DNA of 64,000 bases, from assembly GCF_006547145.1 (NCBI RefSeq), contig NZ_CP041244.1:8556001-8620000 (forward strand), given 5' to 3'. The notes under the pieces were generated by a model. It made no database searches, was not told the DNA's origin, and saw only the letters and a list, made by a program, of their open reading frames with translations. The position numbers and the translations under genes are program-made. Of this stretch, positions 43,145 to 53,027 are shown in pieces (the stretch's first letter is position 1; the number at the start of each line of letters is the position of its first letter). Source of the stretch: Actinomadura sp. WMMA1423. GTDB taxonomy: Bacteria; Actinomycetota; Actinomycetes; Streptosporangiales; Streptosporangiaceae.

Positions 43145-46100
43145 TCAGTGCGTGTAGTCCCAGTCGAGTTCCCAGACGCGCATACCGTGGTCCCGGGTTC
43201 GCGTGATCGCGATACGGGAGTCGGCGGTGATGCCGATCCACTCGACCGCCGTCGTGTGCGCGGCGAAAGCGTGCAGGCGGCGCCCGGCGTGCAGGTCCCA
43301 CACCCGCACCGTCCCGTCCGCCTCGCCGGACACCGCGAGCCCGCCGCCCGCGAGGGCGAGGCAGACGGTCGAGTCCGACAGCCGGTGCAGGAGGCGCCCG
43401 GCGCGCACGTCGAAGACCCGCAGCGCGTGCCCGGGGCCGACGGTGGCGGCGATGCCGCCGTCGTCGCCCACCTCGATCGACGCGAGCTCCTCCGACGGGC
43501 CCCGGACATAGCCCGTGCCTTCGCCCGTGGTCCCGTCCGACGTCCACAGCGTCCCGACCGTGTGCCCGCACGACACGACGGTGCGGCCGTCGCCGCTCAT
43601 GGCGGCGGGCGTCCGGCCGGGGAGGATGTGGCGGCGCTCCCCGTCCAGCTCCCACAGCGTCACGACCCGCTGGAAGTCGCCCACGAGAAGGGTGCGGCCC
43701 CCCGACCCGAACCCGACCTTGAACACGATCCCGTCGTGGCCCTTGAGGACGTGCCTTCGCCTGCCCCCGGCCAGGTCCCAGACGCGGACCGTGCCGTGCT
43801 CGTCGCCGGACGCGGCGAGCCGCCCGTCCGGGCTCACCGCCAGCGCCCTGACCTCGGCGCGGTGCCCGCCGAGCACCTGGACGCAGGCGCCGGACGCCAC
43901 GTCCCACACCCGGACCCTGCCGTCGCTGGCGCCGGTCAGCAGCCGGGTCCCGTCCGGAGTGAAGGCCACCTCGCCGACCGACGTCCCGCCGACGTGGAGG
44001 GTGTGGAGGTGCTCGCCGGTCTCGACGTCCACCAGCCACACCTCGGACCAGCCGCCGAACCGCACGGCGAGGACGCCGCCGCGGCTCAGCGCGCTCCCGC
44101 CGACCGCGCGGCCCCCGGTGTCCGGGAGGGGCCGCGCCTCCCAGGCGCCCAGGACCGCCGTGCGGCGGCCGTGCCGTCCGGCGGCCCGCCAGAGGTCGAG
44201 CAGCTCGCGGTTGCGCTCGTGGCCGGGGACGCTCCGCGCGGCGCGGATCTCCGCCGCGGCCGACGCCCAGTCGCCCCGCCCGGCGTGGTCGCGGGCGCGG
44301 GCGGCGGCGAGGGCGGCGGTGTCCGCCTCGCGCGCGAGTTCGGCCGCCCCGCGCGGCCGGGCGTGGCTCCACGGCGCGCGCGGCCCGGCGGGCCCGAGCC
44401 GCCGGGCGTGGACGGTCCGCCCCGCCGCGGTGAGCGCGAGCCGCCCGTCGCCGCTCAGCACGGGCGCGGTCAGGGAGCCGCCGTCGCCGGACAGGGTGCG
44501 CAGGCAGCGGCCCTCGTCGAGGTCCCACAGCTGGAGGCCGCCCGTCAGCGCCCAGGCGCCGTCACCGCTCACCGCGAACCGCGCGCCCCGGCCGACGGGG
44601 AAGCGGACCGTCCGCAGCGGCAGGCCCGCGACGGGGTCCACCAGCCGCTGCTCAGCGTCCGACACCGCCAGCGCCACGCGCCCGCCGGGGCCGAGCGCGA
44701 CGGTAGTCCCCGGCAGCGGCATCGTGCGCACCAGCCCGCCGGAGCCGGTCTCCCAGACGCGGAGCCGCATCGTGGTCGGCTCCCACTTCACGACGTGCCC
44801 GCCGTCGCCGGTCACCGCGACGGCGGTGGCGTAGCCGCGATCGAGGTCCTGCTCGTTCTGGAGCGCGTGCACGCACCGTCCGCCGAGCGTGGCCCACACC
44901 CGGACGGCCCCGCCCTCGGTGGCCGACACCAGCAGCGAGCCGTCCCCGGAGAAGCCGAGCGAGACGACCCTGCTCGGCTGGACCTCGAACCGGTGCAGGA
45001 CGCGCCCCGCGCGGAAGTCCCACAGCAGCAGGGAGCCGTCCGCGCCGGCCGACGCGACGAACCGGCCGCAGGGGCTCAGCGCGACGGCGCTCACCCCGCC
45101 GGCGAGCCCGCCCGGATGCGCCGGCAGCGCGTGCAGGCAGCGGCCGGAGGCGAGGTCCCAGATCCGGACGGTGCCGCCCTCGGAGCCCGGCGGGGGGTTG
45201 GACGAGTCGTCCCGCCCGCCGCTCACCGCCGCGCCGGCGCCCAGCGCGAGGGCGCTCACGCCGTTGGCGTGCCCCTCCAGGACGACCGGCGGCCCCGGCA
45301 CGCGCAGCCGGCGGGCGCGTTCCAGCGCGGCGGCGGGCTCGGGGGCGTGCGGCGCCCGCCGCACCGCCGCTTCGAGGAGGGGCGCCGCCTCGGCCGGGTC
45401 GCCGCGCTCCAGGTGGACGAGGCCGAGCAGGTGGTCGCCGATCCAGTCGCCCGCGTGGGTCGCGCGGACCGCCTCCAGCTCGGCGACCAGCTCGGCGTCG
45501 CTCAGCCGTCCCGCGCGCCAGCGGTGCAGGCCCCGGTCGAACACGGCGTGCGGGTTGCGCGGATCGGTCTCCAGCGCCCGCTCCCACAGCGCCTCAGCCT
45601 CCGCCGGGTACCCGAGGTCGAGCATGGACAGCGCCTGGTTCGACAGGCCGTCGGCGCGCTGCGCGGCGGGGCGGGGCCGCGCACGCGGGTACGGGACGCC
45701 CGCGACCCGCGCGTAGACGGCGGCGAGCTCGTCCGCCACCTCGTCCATCCGGTCCGGGCGCGCGGCCGGGTCGGGCCGCAGGCACGCGCCCAGCAGGGCG
45801 AGCAGGGCCGGCGGCAGGCCCGTCGCCCGCGCCGCGAACTCCTCGAACGCCCTCCCGCCGAGGGCGCCGAACCGGACCGGCGGGCCTCCGGTGAACATCG
45901 ACAGGACGCTGAGCGCCCACGACCACACGTCGGTCGCCCGGGTGATCGGCGTGCGGCCGTCCTCCGCGGCCAGCGCCTGCTCGGGCGAGCAGTACGCCGG
46001 GGTCATCCCGGCGAGGCTGACCAGCGGATCGGCGTCGGGGCGCGGCACGCCGTCCTCACCCGCGCGGACGCGCGCCTTGGCGAGGCCGAAGTCGGTCACC

Positions 46101-46594
46101 TTGGCGGTGCCGTCCCGCGTGAGCATCACGTTGGCGGGCTTGACGTCCTGGTGGACGAGGCCGCTGCGGTGCGCGTGGTCCAGCCCCCACGCGAACTGGA
46201 CCGCGACGTCGATGATCCGGGCCGTCGCGCGCCGCGGGTCGGGGTCGCGCAGCCGGCCGTCCCGGACCGCCTCGGCGAGGCTGCCTCCGTCCACCCACTC
46301 GGCGAACACCCCGAGCAGCGGTCCGAGCCGGCGCACGTACGCGCAGCTCACCGTGTGCGGATGCAGGCCGAGCCCGACCCAGGTCTGCGCCTCGTCCTCG
46401 AACGCGCGCAGCTCGGCCTGCGACCCGACCAGCTCGGGGCGGGGCACCTTCATCGCCAGCTCGGCGTCCCACCCGCGGTGCCGCACCCGGTAGACCAGGC
46501 CCATCCCGCCGCTCGCCACCACGTCGAGGACCTCGTAGAGGTCGAGGACGACGTCGCCGCGCCGCCACGTCCGCCCGCCCCCCGTGTCGATCAT
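43145..46594 (-). CDS. Ser/Thr kinase with WD40 repeats
   Basis: A 1149-residue protein; ATG at 46594. The kinase domain (about 18-290) has glycine loop VASGGMGLVY, K49, H148-Q149-D150 (HQDVKPAN, where most kinases have HRD) and DFG (D168), then PAYCSPEQ. TPR-like helices follow (about 320-440), then up to 14 WD40-type blades (repeats such as VRVWDLAGGRRRHVLKGH). No transmembrane segment is evident. The Arg-to-Gln change may alter activation but the catalytic Asp and Lys remain. It diverges from DUF4132 copy 3 across 49 bp. Confidence 0.92.
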   Translation of the reverse strand: MIDTGGGRTWRRGDVVLDLYEVLDVVASGGMGLVYRVRHRGWDAELAMKVPRPELVGSQAELRAFEDEAQTWVGLGLHPHTVSCAYVRRLGPLLGVFAEWVDGGSLAEAVRDGRLRDPDPRRATARIIDVAVQFAWGLDHAHRSGLVHQDVKPANVMLTRDGTAKVTDFGLAKARVRAGEDGVPRPDADPLVSLAGMTPAYCSPEQALAAEDGRTPITRATDVWSWALSVLSMFTGGPPVRFGALGGRAFEEFAARATGLPPALLALLGACLRPDPAARPDRMDEVADELAAVYARVAGVPYPRARPRPAAQRADGLSNQALSMLDLGYPAEAEALWERALETDPRNPHAVFDRGLHRWRAGRLSDAELVAELEAVRATHAGDWIGDHLLGLVHLERGDPAEAAPLLEAAVRRAPHAPEPAAALERARRLRVPGPPVVLEGHANGVSALALGAGAAVSGGRDDSSNPPPGSEGGTVRIWDLASGRCLHALPAHPGGLAGGVSAVALSPCGRFVASAGADGSLLLWDFRAGRVLHRFEVQPSRVVSLGFSGDGSLLVSATEGGAVRVWATLGGRCVHALQNEQDLDRGYATAVAVTGDGGHVVKWEPTTMRLRVWETGSGGLVRTMPLPGTTVALGPGGRVALAVSDAEQRLVDPVAGLPLRTVRFPVGRGARFAVSGDGAWALTGGLQLWDLDEGRCLRTLSGDGGSLTAPVLSGDGRLALTAAGRTVHARRLGPAGPRAPWSHARPRGAAELAREADTAALAAARARDHAGRGDWASAAAEIRAARSVPGHERNRELLDLWRAAGRHGRRTAVLGAWEARPLPDTGGRAVGGSALSRGGVLAVRFGGWSEVWLVDVETGEHLHTLHVGGTSVGEVAFTPDGTRLLTGASDGRVRVWDVASGACVQVLGGHRAEVRALAVSPDGRLAASGDEHGTVRVWDLAGGRRRHVLKGHDGIVFKVGFGSGGRTLLVGDFQRVVTLWELDGERRHILPGRTPAAMSGDGRTVVSCGHTVGTLWTSDGTTGEGTGYVRGPSEELASIEVGDDGGIAATVGPGHALRVFDVRAGRLLHRLSDSTVCLALAGGGLAVSGEADGTVRVWDLHAGRRLHAFAAHTTAVEWIGITADSRIAITRTRDHGMRVWELDWDYTH

Positions 46595-46611
46595 TCCCCG
46601 GATCCTACGGA

Positions 46612-46643
46612 TTTGTCGGCGCGCTCCTCTACGGTTGGGCGCC
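46612..46643 (+). promoter_or_regulatory. Shared promoter block, DUF4132 gene 3
   Basis: TTTGTCGG, 10 bp, TACGGT (46630-46635), 8 bp, ATG: the same layout as at 34234-34265. After the ATG the bases GAAGATCA match those after the MoxR start. On the opposite strand TAGGAT lies 7 bp before the kinase ATG. Confidence 0.72.
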
Positions 46644-49600
46644 ATGGAAGATCAGCTCCCCGGTGAGGACGACCTGGTGATCCCGGAGGCGTGGCGGCGT
46701 TCGCTGCACCCGCGGCGCGGCGGCGCGCCCGGTCCGAGGATCAAGCCGGACCGTTCGGCGGCGGACGCCGTCCGGAGCTTCGTCGAGGAGACCGGCGGGG
46801 CGGTCGAGGCGCTGCGGGAGGGCGGCGCCGGGGAGCCCGCGCTGATCGAGGCGGCGCGGCGATACCTGGACGGGCGGCCCGACCCGGCCGGGGCGGCGGC
46901 CGTCGCGGCCGTCACCGTGATGGCCGTGCCCGGCTTCGACCGCAAGGACAAGGCCCGCCGGGCGTTCGTCGACGCATGGGCGGCCGAGCACGGCGCGGCG
47001 TTCGCGGCGTGCGCGCTGGTCGAGTTGAGCCGGACGGAGCCGGCCCGCATGGGCGGCGGCAACTGGCGCGGTACCCGGATCGGCGCCCAGCACGTGGCGG
47101 ACGAGCACACGTTCAAGCTCGCGCAGGAGGAGGCGCGCCGCGTCCGCGGCCTGCTGGCCGCCGCGCCCGAGGCCGAGTACGCGGACGCCGTCGAGCGGCT
47201 CGCCGCCCGCAGGACCGGCTGGTCCGCGCGGTGGCTGGTGTCGTACCTCGTCCCCACGCGGCAGGACTGGGTCGACGAGTGCTGCGCCGCCCCGCTGCCC
47301 CCGGCACGCCGCCACGACCTGCTGTGGATGGTGATGTCGGCGCTCGGTAAGCCCGAGCAGCTCGCCACACCGTTCCCGGCGCGCGGCCTGTACTGGGGCC
47401 AGGCGACCCGGGGGCTCCTGGCCACCATGGCCGAGGGGATCGGCCCCGGCGTCCTGCCCTTCCTGCTCGCCCAGGCGGACGGCCACGGGCTGGAGTCCGA
47501 CGACCGCAAGCGCATCTTCGAGACGGTCGCGATCCTGCCGACGGACGAGGCGTTCCAGGCCCTCCTCGACCGGCTCGACCGCAAGCACGTCCGGGCCGCC
47601 CTCGGAGAGGCCGCCCGCCGGTTCCCCATGCGGGCGCTGCGGCTGCTCGCCCGCGCGGGAGCCGACGACATCCTCGCGACTCATGTCGAGGCCCACACCG
47701 ACCTGGTCGCCTCCGCGCTGCCCGGCCTGCCGGACGACGTCGCCGCCGCGGTCCGGCGCGTCACCGACGGGTCCGGCCGGCTGCCGGCGGCGGCGCCGGA
47801 CGAGCTGCCGGCCGTGCTCGCCGACCCGCCCTGGCTGCGTCCGCGCCGCCCCGTCCTGACCGGCCTCGCCGTCCCCGAGCCGCGGCTCGCGTGGCTGGAC
47901 GGCGAACGGCAGGAGTGGCTCGGCTCCGACCCGGCCATCGCGGAGCCGGACAGCGCCGACTGGGAGGCGCTCGTCGAGGGCTACAAGACGGGAAACCACC
48001 GGACCGGCGCCGTGCAGCTGATGGTGCACGGGCCGGAGGATCTGATCCGGCCGCTCCTGCCCGACTGGAAGGGCCACGGCGTCCGGTGGGCCCACTCGTG
48101 GACGCGGCCCCTCGCGGCCCGGTACGGGATGGACGCCCTGCCGGTCGCCATCCGGATGTCCAAGGCGAACCCGGGCTACTCCTCCGGCCCGCTGATGCCC
48201 TACCTGGACGTCCGCGTGGCGATGCTGATGGCGGAGGGGCTCGCCAAGCGCGGCGCGCTCCTCGATCCGGCCCGCGAGTGGTTCGGCCGCCACGGGCTGG
48301 ACGCGGTGCCCTTCCTGGTCCCGGCGGCGCTCGGCAAGAAGGCCACGGACTGGCGGAACGCCGAGACCGCTCTGCGCCACCTGCGGGACGCGCACGGCCT
48401 CGACGCGGTCGTGGCCGCCGCCCGCGCCGTCCACGGCGACGAGGCCGCGGACGCGATCGGGGAGCTGCTGACGCTGCCCCCGGCGGAGACGGGCCTCGAC
48501 CAGCCTGTCAAGATCGGCGCCTGGGCGGATCCGGCGCCGCTCCCGCAGGTGCCGCTGCGCGGCCGCGACCGCGCCCTTCCCCTGGACGCGGTCGGCCGCC
48601 TGATCGAGCTGCTCACCCTCCCGACGCCCCACGGGATGGACGAGCTGGAGGAGGCGTGCGCGCCGGGCTCGGTGGCCGAGTTCGGTTGGGCGCTGTTCCG
48701 GCAGTGGCTCGACGCCGGCAAGCCGTCCAAGGACGCCTGGGCCCTGCGGCAGCTCGGCCGCACCGGCGACGACGAGACCGTCCGGCGCCTCACGCCGGTC
48801 ATCCGGGCGTGGCCGGGGGAGGGCGGGCACAGGAACGCCGTCACCGGCCTCGGAGTCCTCGCCGAGATCGGCACCGACGTGGCGCTGATGCACCTGCACG
48901 GCATCGCCCAGAAAGTGAAGTTCAAGGGCCTCCAGTACGAGGCGCAGGAGCGGATCCGGCAGGTCGCCGAGCGGCTCGGCCTGACCACCGACCAGCTCGC
49001 GGACCGGCTCGTCCCCGACTTCGGCCTCGACGCCGACGGGGGCATGACGCTCGACTACGGGCCGCGCCGCTTCCTCGTCCGGTTCGACGAGCAGCTCAAG
49101 CCGTTCGTCGCGGACGAGGACGGGAAGCGCCGCAAGTCCCTCCCCAAGCCCGGCGCCAAGGACGACCCGGAATTCGCGCCCGCCGCCCACAAGGCGTTCG
49201 CGGGGCTCAAGAAGGACGTCCGGACCGTCGCCTCGGAGCAGATCCGCAGGCTGGAGGAGGCGATGGTGACGCGGCGCCGCTGGACGCCCGCCGAGTTCGG
49301 CGAGTACCTCGTCCGGCACCCGCTCGTCTGGCACGTCGCCCGCCGCCTGGTCTGGCTCGCGGAGGACGGCGGCACGACCGCCGCGTTCCGCATCGCCGAG
49401 GACCGGACGCTCGCCGGCGCCGACGACGACGCGTTCACCCTCCCCGACTCGGCCCGCGTCGGCATCGCCCACCCGCTGGACCTCGGCGACGCGGTGCAGG
49501 CGTGGTCGGAGGTGTTCGCCGACTACGAGATCACGCAGCCGTTCCCGCAGCTCGCCCGCCCGGTCTTCGCGCTGACCGAGCAGGAGCGCGGCAGTGGGCG

Positions 49601-49946
49601 GCTGGAGCGGTTCGAGGGCCTCAAGCTGCCCTTCGGCGACGTCCTCGGGCTGGTGAAGCGGGGCTGGGAGCGCGGCGCGCCGCTGGACGCCGGGGTCGAG
49701 CGGTGGATCTCCCGCCGCGTCGCCGACGACCGGTACGTCGTCATCGACCTCGACCCCGGTTTCGCGGTCGGCATGCTGGACGCCACCGGCGACCACCAGG
49801 TCCTCGACTACGTGTGGCTCGCCCTGGAGCCGAACGACTTCTGGCCCAGCAGGGGCACCCCGCTGAGGTTCGGCGAGCTGCATCCCGTCACGGCGTCCGA
49901 GATCCTGTCCGACCTGACCGCGCTCGCGGAGAAGGCCGAGAAGTGA
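46644..49946 (+). CDS. DUF4132 protein (MolR-like), copy 3
   Basis: A 1100-residue paralogue of copy 1, aligned end to end (start LVIPEAWRRSLHPRR versus WVMPEEWRRIAHPRR). The DUF4132 domain is about 799-966, with MTLDYGPRRFLVRFDEQLKP and FADYEITQPFPQLARPV. There is no Shine-Dalgarno site, and a TACGGT box lies 8 bp from the ATG. It diverges from the WD40 kinase gene. Three paralogues in 16 kb point to functional specialisation. No enzymatic residues can be named. Confidence 0.88.
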   Translation: MEDQLPGEDDLVIPEAWRRSLHPRRGGAPGPRIKPDRSAADAVRSFVEETGGAVEALREGGAGEPALIEAARRYLDGRPDPAGAAAVAAVTVMAVPGFDRKDKARRAFVDAWAAEHGAAFAACALVELSRTEPARMGGGNWRGTRIGAQHVADEHTFKLAQEEARRVRGLLAAAPEAEYADAVERLAARRTGWSARWLVSYLVPTRQDWVDECCAAPLPPARRHDLLWMVMSALGKPEQLATPFPARGLYWGQATRGLLATMAEGIGPGVLPFLLAQADGHGLESDDRKRIFETVAILPTDEAFQALLDRLDRKHVRAALGEAARRFPMRALRLLARAGADDILATHVEAHTDLVASALPGLPDDVAAAVRRVTDGSGRLPAAAPDELPAVLADPPWLRPRRPVLTGLAVPEPRLAWLDGERQEWLGSDPAIAEPDSADWEALVEGYKTGNHRTGAVQLMVHGPEDLIRPLLPDWKGHGVRWAHSWTRPLAARYGMDALPVAIRMSKANPGYSSGPLMPYLDVRVAMLMAEGLAKRGALLDPAREWFGRHGLDAVPFLVPAALGKKATDWRNAETALRHLRDAHGLDAVVAAARAVHGDEAADAIGELLTLPPAETGLDQPVKIGAWADPAPLPQVPLRGRDRALPLDAVGRLIELLTLPTPHGMDELEEACAPGSVAEFGWALFRQWLDAGKPSKDAWALRQLGRTGDDETVRRLTPVIRAWPGEGGHRNAVTGLGVLAEIGTDVALMHLHGIAQKVKFKGLQYEAQERIRQVAERLGLTTDQLADRLVPDFGLDADGGMTLDYGPRRFLVRFDEQLKPFVADEDGKRRKSLPKPGAKDDPEFAPAAHKAFAGLKKDVRTVASEQIRRLEEAMVTRRRWTPAEFGEYLVRHPLVWHVARRLVWLAEDGGTTAAFRIAEDRTLAGADDDAFTLPDSARVGIAHPLDLGDAVQAWSEVFADYEITQPFPQLARPVFALTEQERGSGRLERFEGLKLPFGDVLGLVKRGWERGAPLDAGVERWISRRVADDRYVVIDLDPGFAVGMLDATGDHQVLDYVWLALEPNDFWPSRGTPLRFGELHPVTASEILSDLTALAEKAEK

Positions 49947-49959
49947 GCGCCCCTGAGGC

Positions 49960-51357
49960 TCACGGGCGCGCCCCCGGACGCGGGGCCTGCGGGCCTTTGC
50001 CGCCGCAGGCGCCGTCCATAACGGCGGCGACGCGGTCCAGGGTGGTGATCGGCGAGGTGTAGGGCAGGCGCAGGTGGCGGGAGCAGGTCGCGTCGGCCGC
50101 GAACGCCGGCCCGGGGGAGAGTTCGAGCCCGTACTCGCGGGCCTCCGCTGTGACGACGTCGGATCGCACGGCGGTCAGGCGCAACCAGAGTGCGAGCCCT
50201 CCGGGAGGGACCGTGAAGCGCCAGCGGTCGTCCCCGCCCAGCAGCCCGCTCAGGTGGTCGCGCTGCTGCCGCAGGACCGCCCGCCGGTGGTCCAGGACCG
50301 GCGCGGGGTCGCGGAGGAGTTCGGCGGCGACCATCTGCTGCGTCGGCGCCGCGGACAGCGGCTCGCACAGGGGATGGCGGGCCAGTTCGCCGATCAGCGC
50401 GGCCGTTCCGCGGATCCAGCCGACCCGTAGGCCCGCCCAGACCGTCTTGGCCGCGGATCCGACGAGGACGGCGCGGGGTATCCGCTCGAGCGGCGACGGT
50501 GCCGCGCGCAGATCGAGGTCGCGCATGGTCTCGTCCGCCACCACGGTCACCCCGTGCCGTCCGGCCAGCCGGGCCACGGTGCGCCGGACGGCGACCGGCA
50601 TGAGCGCGCCGGTCGGGTTCTGGAAGTCGGGGACCAGGTAGGCGAGCCCGCCCGCCGCGGCCCGGAACGCGTCGTCCAGCTGGTCCAGGTCCCAGCCGTC
50701 CGTGGTGACCCGGCAGCCGGCCAGGCGGGTGCCGGCGGCCCGGAACCCGGCCAGCGCGGCGGGATAGGTGGGGATCTCCACGGCCGCGGCCCGGGGACGC
50801 AGGTGCGCGGTCAGCAGGGCCAGGGCAGCGCGCGCTCCCGAGGTGATCAATATCTGCTCGGGCCGCGTGGCGAGCCCTTCGGCCGTACAGCGGTCCGCGA
50901 TCAACGAGCGCAGCTCCGGTAGGCCTGGGCCGGTCTCCCCGCTTTCGGCCAGCACCGGGCCGGAGCGTTCGGTCGCTCTCAGCAATGCCTGCTGGTAAGC
51001 CGTATGGGGCGCGGCCGGAACCGCGCTTGTCAGGTCGATGGCGCCGTCTTCCCCGACGGCCGAGGACGGCGCGATGCGCGCCGCCGCCTCCGGCGGGAGC
51101 CGCAGGGTGCTCGCGCTGCCGCGGCGCGTGTCGATCCAGCCCTCGGCGCGGAGGAGGTCCAGCGCGGCGGTCACCGTGCCCCTGCTCACGCCGAGCGCGG
51201 TGGCGGTGCGGCGTTCGGCGGGAAGCGGGGAACCGACCCGCAACCGGCCGTCGAGGGCGGCGTCGCCGACCGCGTCGGCCAGCGCTCGCGCCAGCGCCAC
51301 GCCCGGCCTTCGCCATCCGCCCAGCGCCGCGGCCAGCTGGCTGTCGGAGGTACGCAT
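49960..51357 (-). CDS. MocR-family regulator (GntR HTH plus aminotransferase domain)
   Basis: A 465-residue protein. N-terminal GntR HTH (GSPLPAERRTATALGVSRGTVTAALDLLRAEGWIDTRRGS) is followed by a fold-type I aminotransferase domain with VPDFQNPTGALMP and the PLP lysine in VLVGSAAKTVWAGLRVGW. Such proteins are PLP-sensing transcription factors, often controlling a divergent PLP enzyme. A PLP decarboxylase diverges here, and an inverted repeat starts at the base before the ATG. Its 3' end is 13 bp from DUF4132 copy 3, convergent. Confidence 0.92.
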   Translation of the reverse strand: MRTSDSQLAAALGGWRRPGVALARALADAVGDAALDGRLRVGSPLPAERRTATALGVSRGTVTAALDLLRAEGWIDTRRGSASTLRLPPEAAARIAPSSAVGEDGAIDLTSAVPAAPHTAYQQALLRATERSGPVLAESGETGPGLPELRSLIADRCTAEGLATRPEQILITSGARAALALLTAHLRPRAAAVEIPTYPAALAGFRAAGTRLAGCRVTTDGWDLDQLDDAFRAAAGGLAYLVPDFQNPTGALMPVAVRRTVARLAGRHGVTVVADETMRDLDLRAAPSPLERIPRAVLVGSAAKTVWAGLRVGWIRGTAALIGELARHPLCEPLSAAPTQQMVAAELLRDPAPVLDHRRAVLRQQRDHLSGLLGGDDRWRFTVPPGGLALWLRLTAVRSDVVTAEAREYGLELSPGPAFAADATCSRHLRLPYTSPITTLDRVAAVMDGACGGKGPQAPRPGARP

Positions 51358-51383
51358 TGGTCCAGTTTGCCAGAATTGGACCA
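51358..51383. promoter_or_regulatory. Inverted repeat between mocR and the decarboxylase gene
   Basis: TGGTCCA-N12-TGGACCA abuts the mocR start codon and lies 35 bp upstream of the decarboxylase ATG. It is the likely binding site of the MocR protein, where it would repress itself and regulate the divergent gene. Confidence 0.65.
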
Positions 51384-51418
51384 CGACCTCGGCTCCCGCG
51401 CTGGATACCGTTCCGCTC

Positions 51419-52813
51419 ATGCACCCACGCCTCGCCGACGACCTCGCCCAGCTCCCGGACCTCCTGCGGACGGTCGGCCAAAGCGCGAACGACATCCTCG
51501 ACCGCCTGCACGAGCAGCCGGTCATCCCGCCGCTGCACCTGCCCGCCCCCAGGCCGCTCCCCGAAGAGGGAACCGGGCTGGCGGCGGCGCTCACGGAGTT
51601 CACCCGCGAATGGGCGCCGCTGCTGTCGGCCAGCGCGGGCCCCCGCTACCTGGGGTTCGTCACCGGCGGCGCCACGCCCGCCGCGCTGGCGGGCGACTGG
51701 CTGACCGCCGCCGCCGACCAGAACCCCACGTCGGCGCTCGACGGGGCGGGCCCGGAACTCGAACGCCGGACGGTCGGCTGGCTGCGCGAGCTGTTCGGTA
51801 TCGGCGCCGACCACCACGGGGCGTTCGTCAGCGGCGCGACCATGTCCAACACGGTGGGCCTGGCCATCGCCCGCGAGTGGCTCGGCGAACGCATGGGCGT
51901 CACCGTGGCGGAGGAGGGCACGGCGGCGCTGGGGCGGGTGCGCGTCCTGTCCGGAAGTCCGCACTCGAGCATCGGCAAGGCCCTTTCCTTCCTCGGCCTC
52001 GGCCGCGCCTCCCTGATCCAGGTGCCGGTGCTGCCCGGCCGCGAGGCGGTCGATCCCGCCGCGCTGGAGCGGGCGTTGGCCGAGGCCGGCGGCCCGGTGA
52101 TCGTGGTCGCCAACGCCGGCACGGTGAACACCGTCGACTTCGACGATCTCCGCGCCATCGCCGCGCTGCGGGAACGCCACGAGTTCTGGCTCCACGTCGA
52201 CGCCGCCTTCGGCGCCTTCGCGGCGCTGTCACCGGACCACGCGGACCTGGTCGCCGGTCTCGGCGCCGCCGACTCCATCTGCGTCGACCTGCACAAATGG
52301 CTGAACGTCCCCTACGACAGCGCCGTGCAGTTCACCCGCCACCGCCACCTCCAGACCCGGGTGTTCCAGAACGCCGCCGCCTACCTCGGCCCGCTCGGCG
52401 AGACGCCCGACCACGTCCACCTCACCCCGGAGAACTCCCGTCGCCTGCGCGCCCTCGCCGCCTGGTTCACCTTGCGCGCCTACGGGCGGGACGGCCACAG
52501 CGAGATCGTCCAGCGGAACATCGCCTGCGCGCACGCCCTCGGCCAGGCCGTGGAGACGATTCCCGGACTGCGCCTGCTGGCGCCCGTCCGCCTGAACGTC
52601 GTGTGCTTCACGCTGACCGAGGACCCCACCGCCGAGCGACTCGCGGACCTCGCCGCCGACCTGAAGGACGAGGCGTTCCTGACCCCAACCACGTATGACG
52701 GGGTACCCGCGCTCCGCGCCGCCTTCAGCAACTGGCGCACCACCGACTCCGACGTCCACCGCCTCACCGAGGCCCTGAGGGCCAGCCTCACCCGTCCCAC
52801 CCCCGCCCCTTAG
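51419..52813 (+). CDS. PLP-dependent group II decarboxylase-like enzyme
   Basis: A 464-residue protein; the ATG at 51419 follows TACCGT by 7 bp (leaderless). It has the group II decarboxylase fold: ADQNPTSALDGAGPELE, FVSGATMSNTVGLAIAREW, VVANAGTVNTVDFDDL, HVDAAFGAF and the PLP lysine K293 in CVDLHKWLNVPYDS. Relatives decarboxylate aromatic amino acids, glutamate or diaminobutyrate, or act as aldehyde synthases. The substrate cannot be fixed. Probable regulation by the divergent MocR protein. Confidence 0.9.
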   Translation: MHPRLADDLAQLPDLLRTVGQSANDILDRLHEQPVIPPLHLPAPRPLPEEGTGLAAALTEFTREWAPLLSASAGPRYLGFVTGGATPAALAGDWLTAAADQNPTSALDGAGPELERRTVGWLRELFGIGADHHGAFVSGATMSNTVGLAIAREWLGERMGVTVAEEGTAALGRVRVLSGSPHSSIGKALSFLGLGRASLIQVPVLPGREAVDPAALERALAEAGGPVIVVANAGTVNTVDFDDLRAIAALRERHEFWLHVDAAFGAFAALSPDHADLVAGLGAADSICVDLHKWLNVPYDSAVQFTRHRHLQTRVFQNAAAYLGPLGETPDHVHLTPENSRRLRALAAWFTLRAYGRDGHSEIVQRNIACAHALGQAVETIPGLRLLAPVRLNVVCFTLTEDPTAERLADLAADLKDEAFLTPTTYDGVPALRAAFSNWRTTDSDVHRLTEALRASLTRPTPAP

Positions 52814-53027
52814 CCAGCCGGAAGGTATGTTCCAGGTCGAATCTGCGCAGGTAGGACTACCACCACTGGTCGACGTCGGCGGGATCGGCGCCGGTGGCCG
52901 AGCACCACAGCCATACCGGCGGCGGGTTGCGGTCGCCGGGCAGGTGGTGGCTTGGAGACGCACCAGGGCGCCCTCGATGACAGGCGCTCCCCGTTCCCCG
53001 TCGCCCAGGTCATGCCATGATCTGGCC

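Noticed and set aside
42923..46666. A plus-strand open frame of about 1250 codons
   Set aside because: Antisense to the zinc-TPR and WD40 kinase genes; no motif; shadow.
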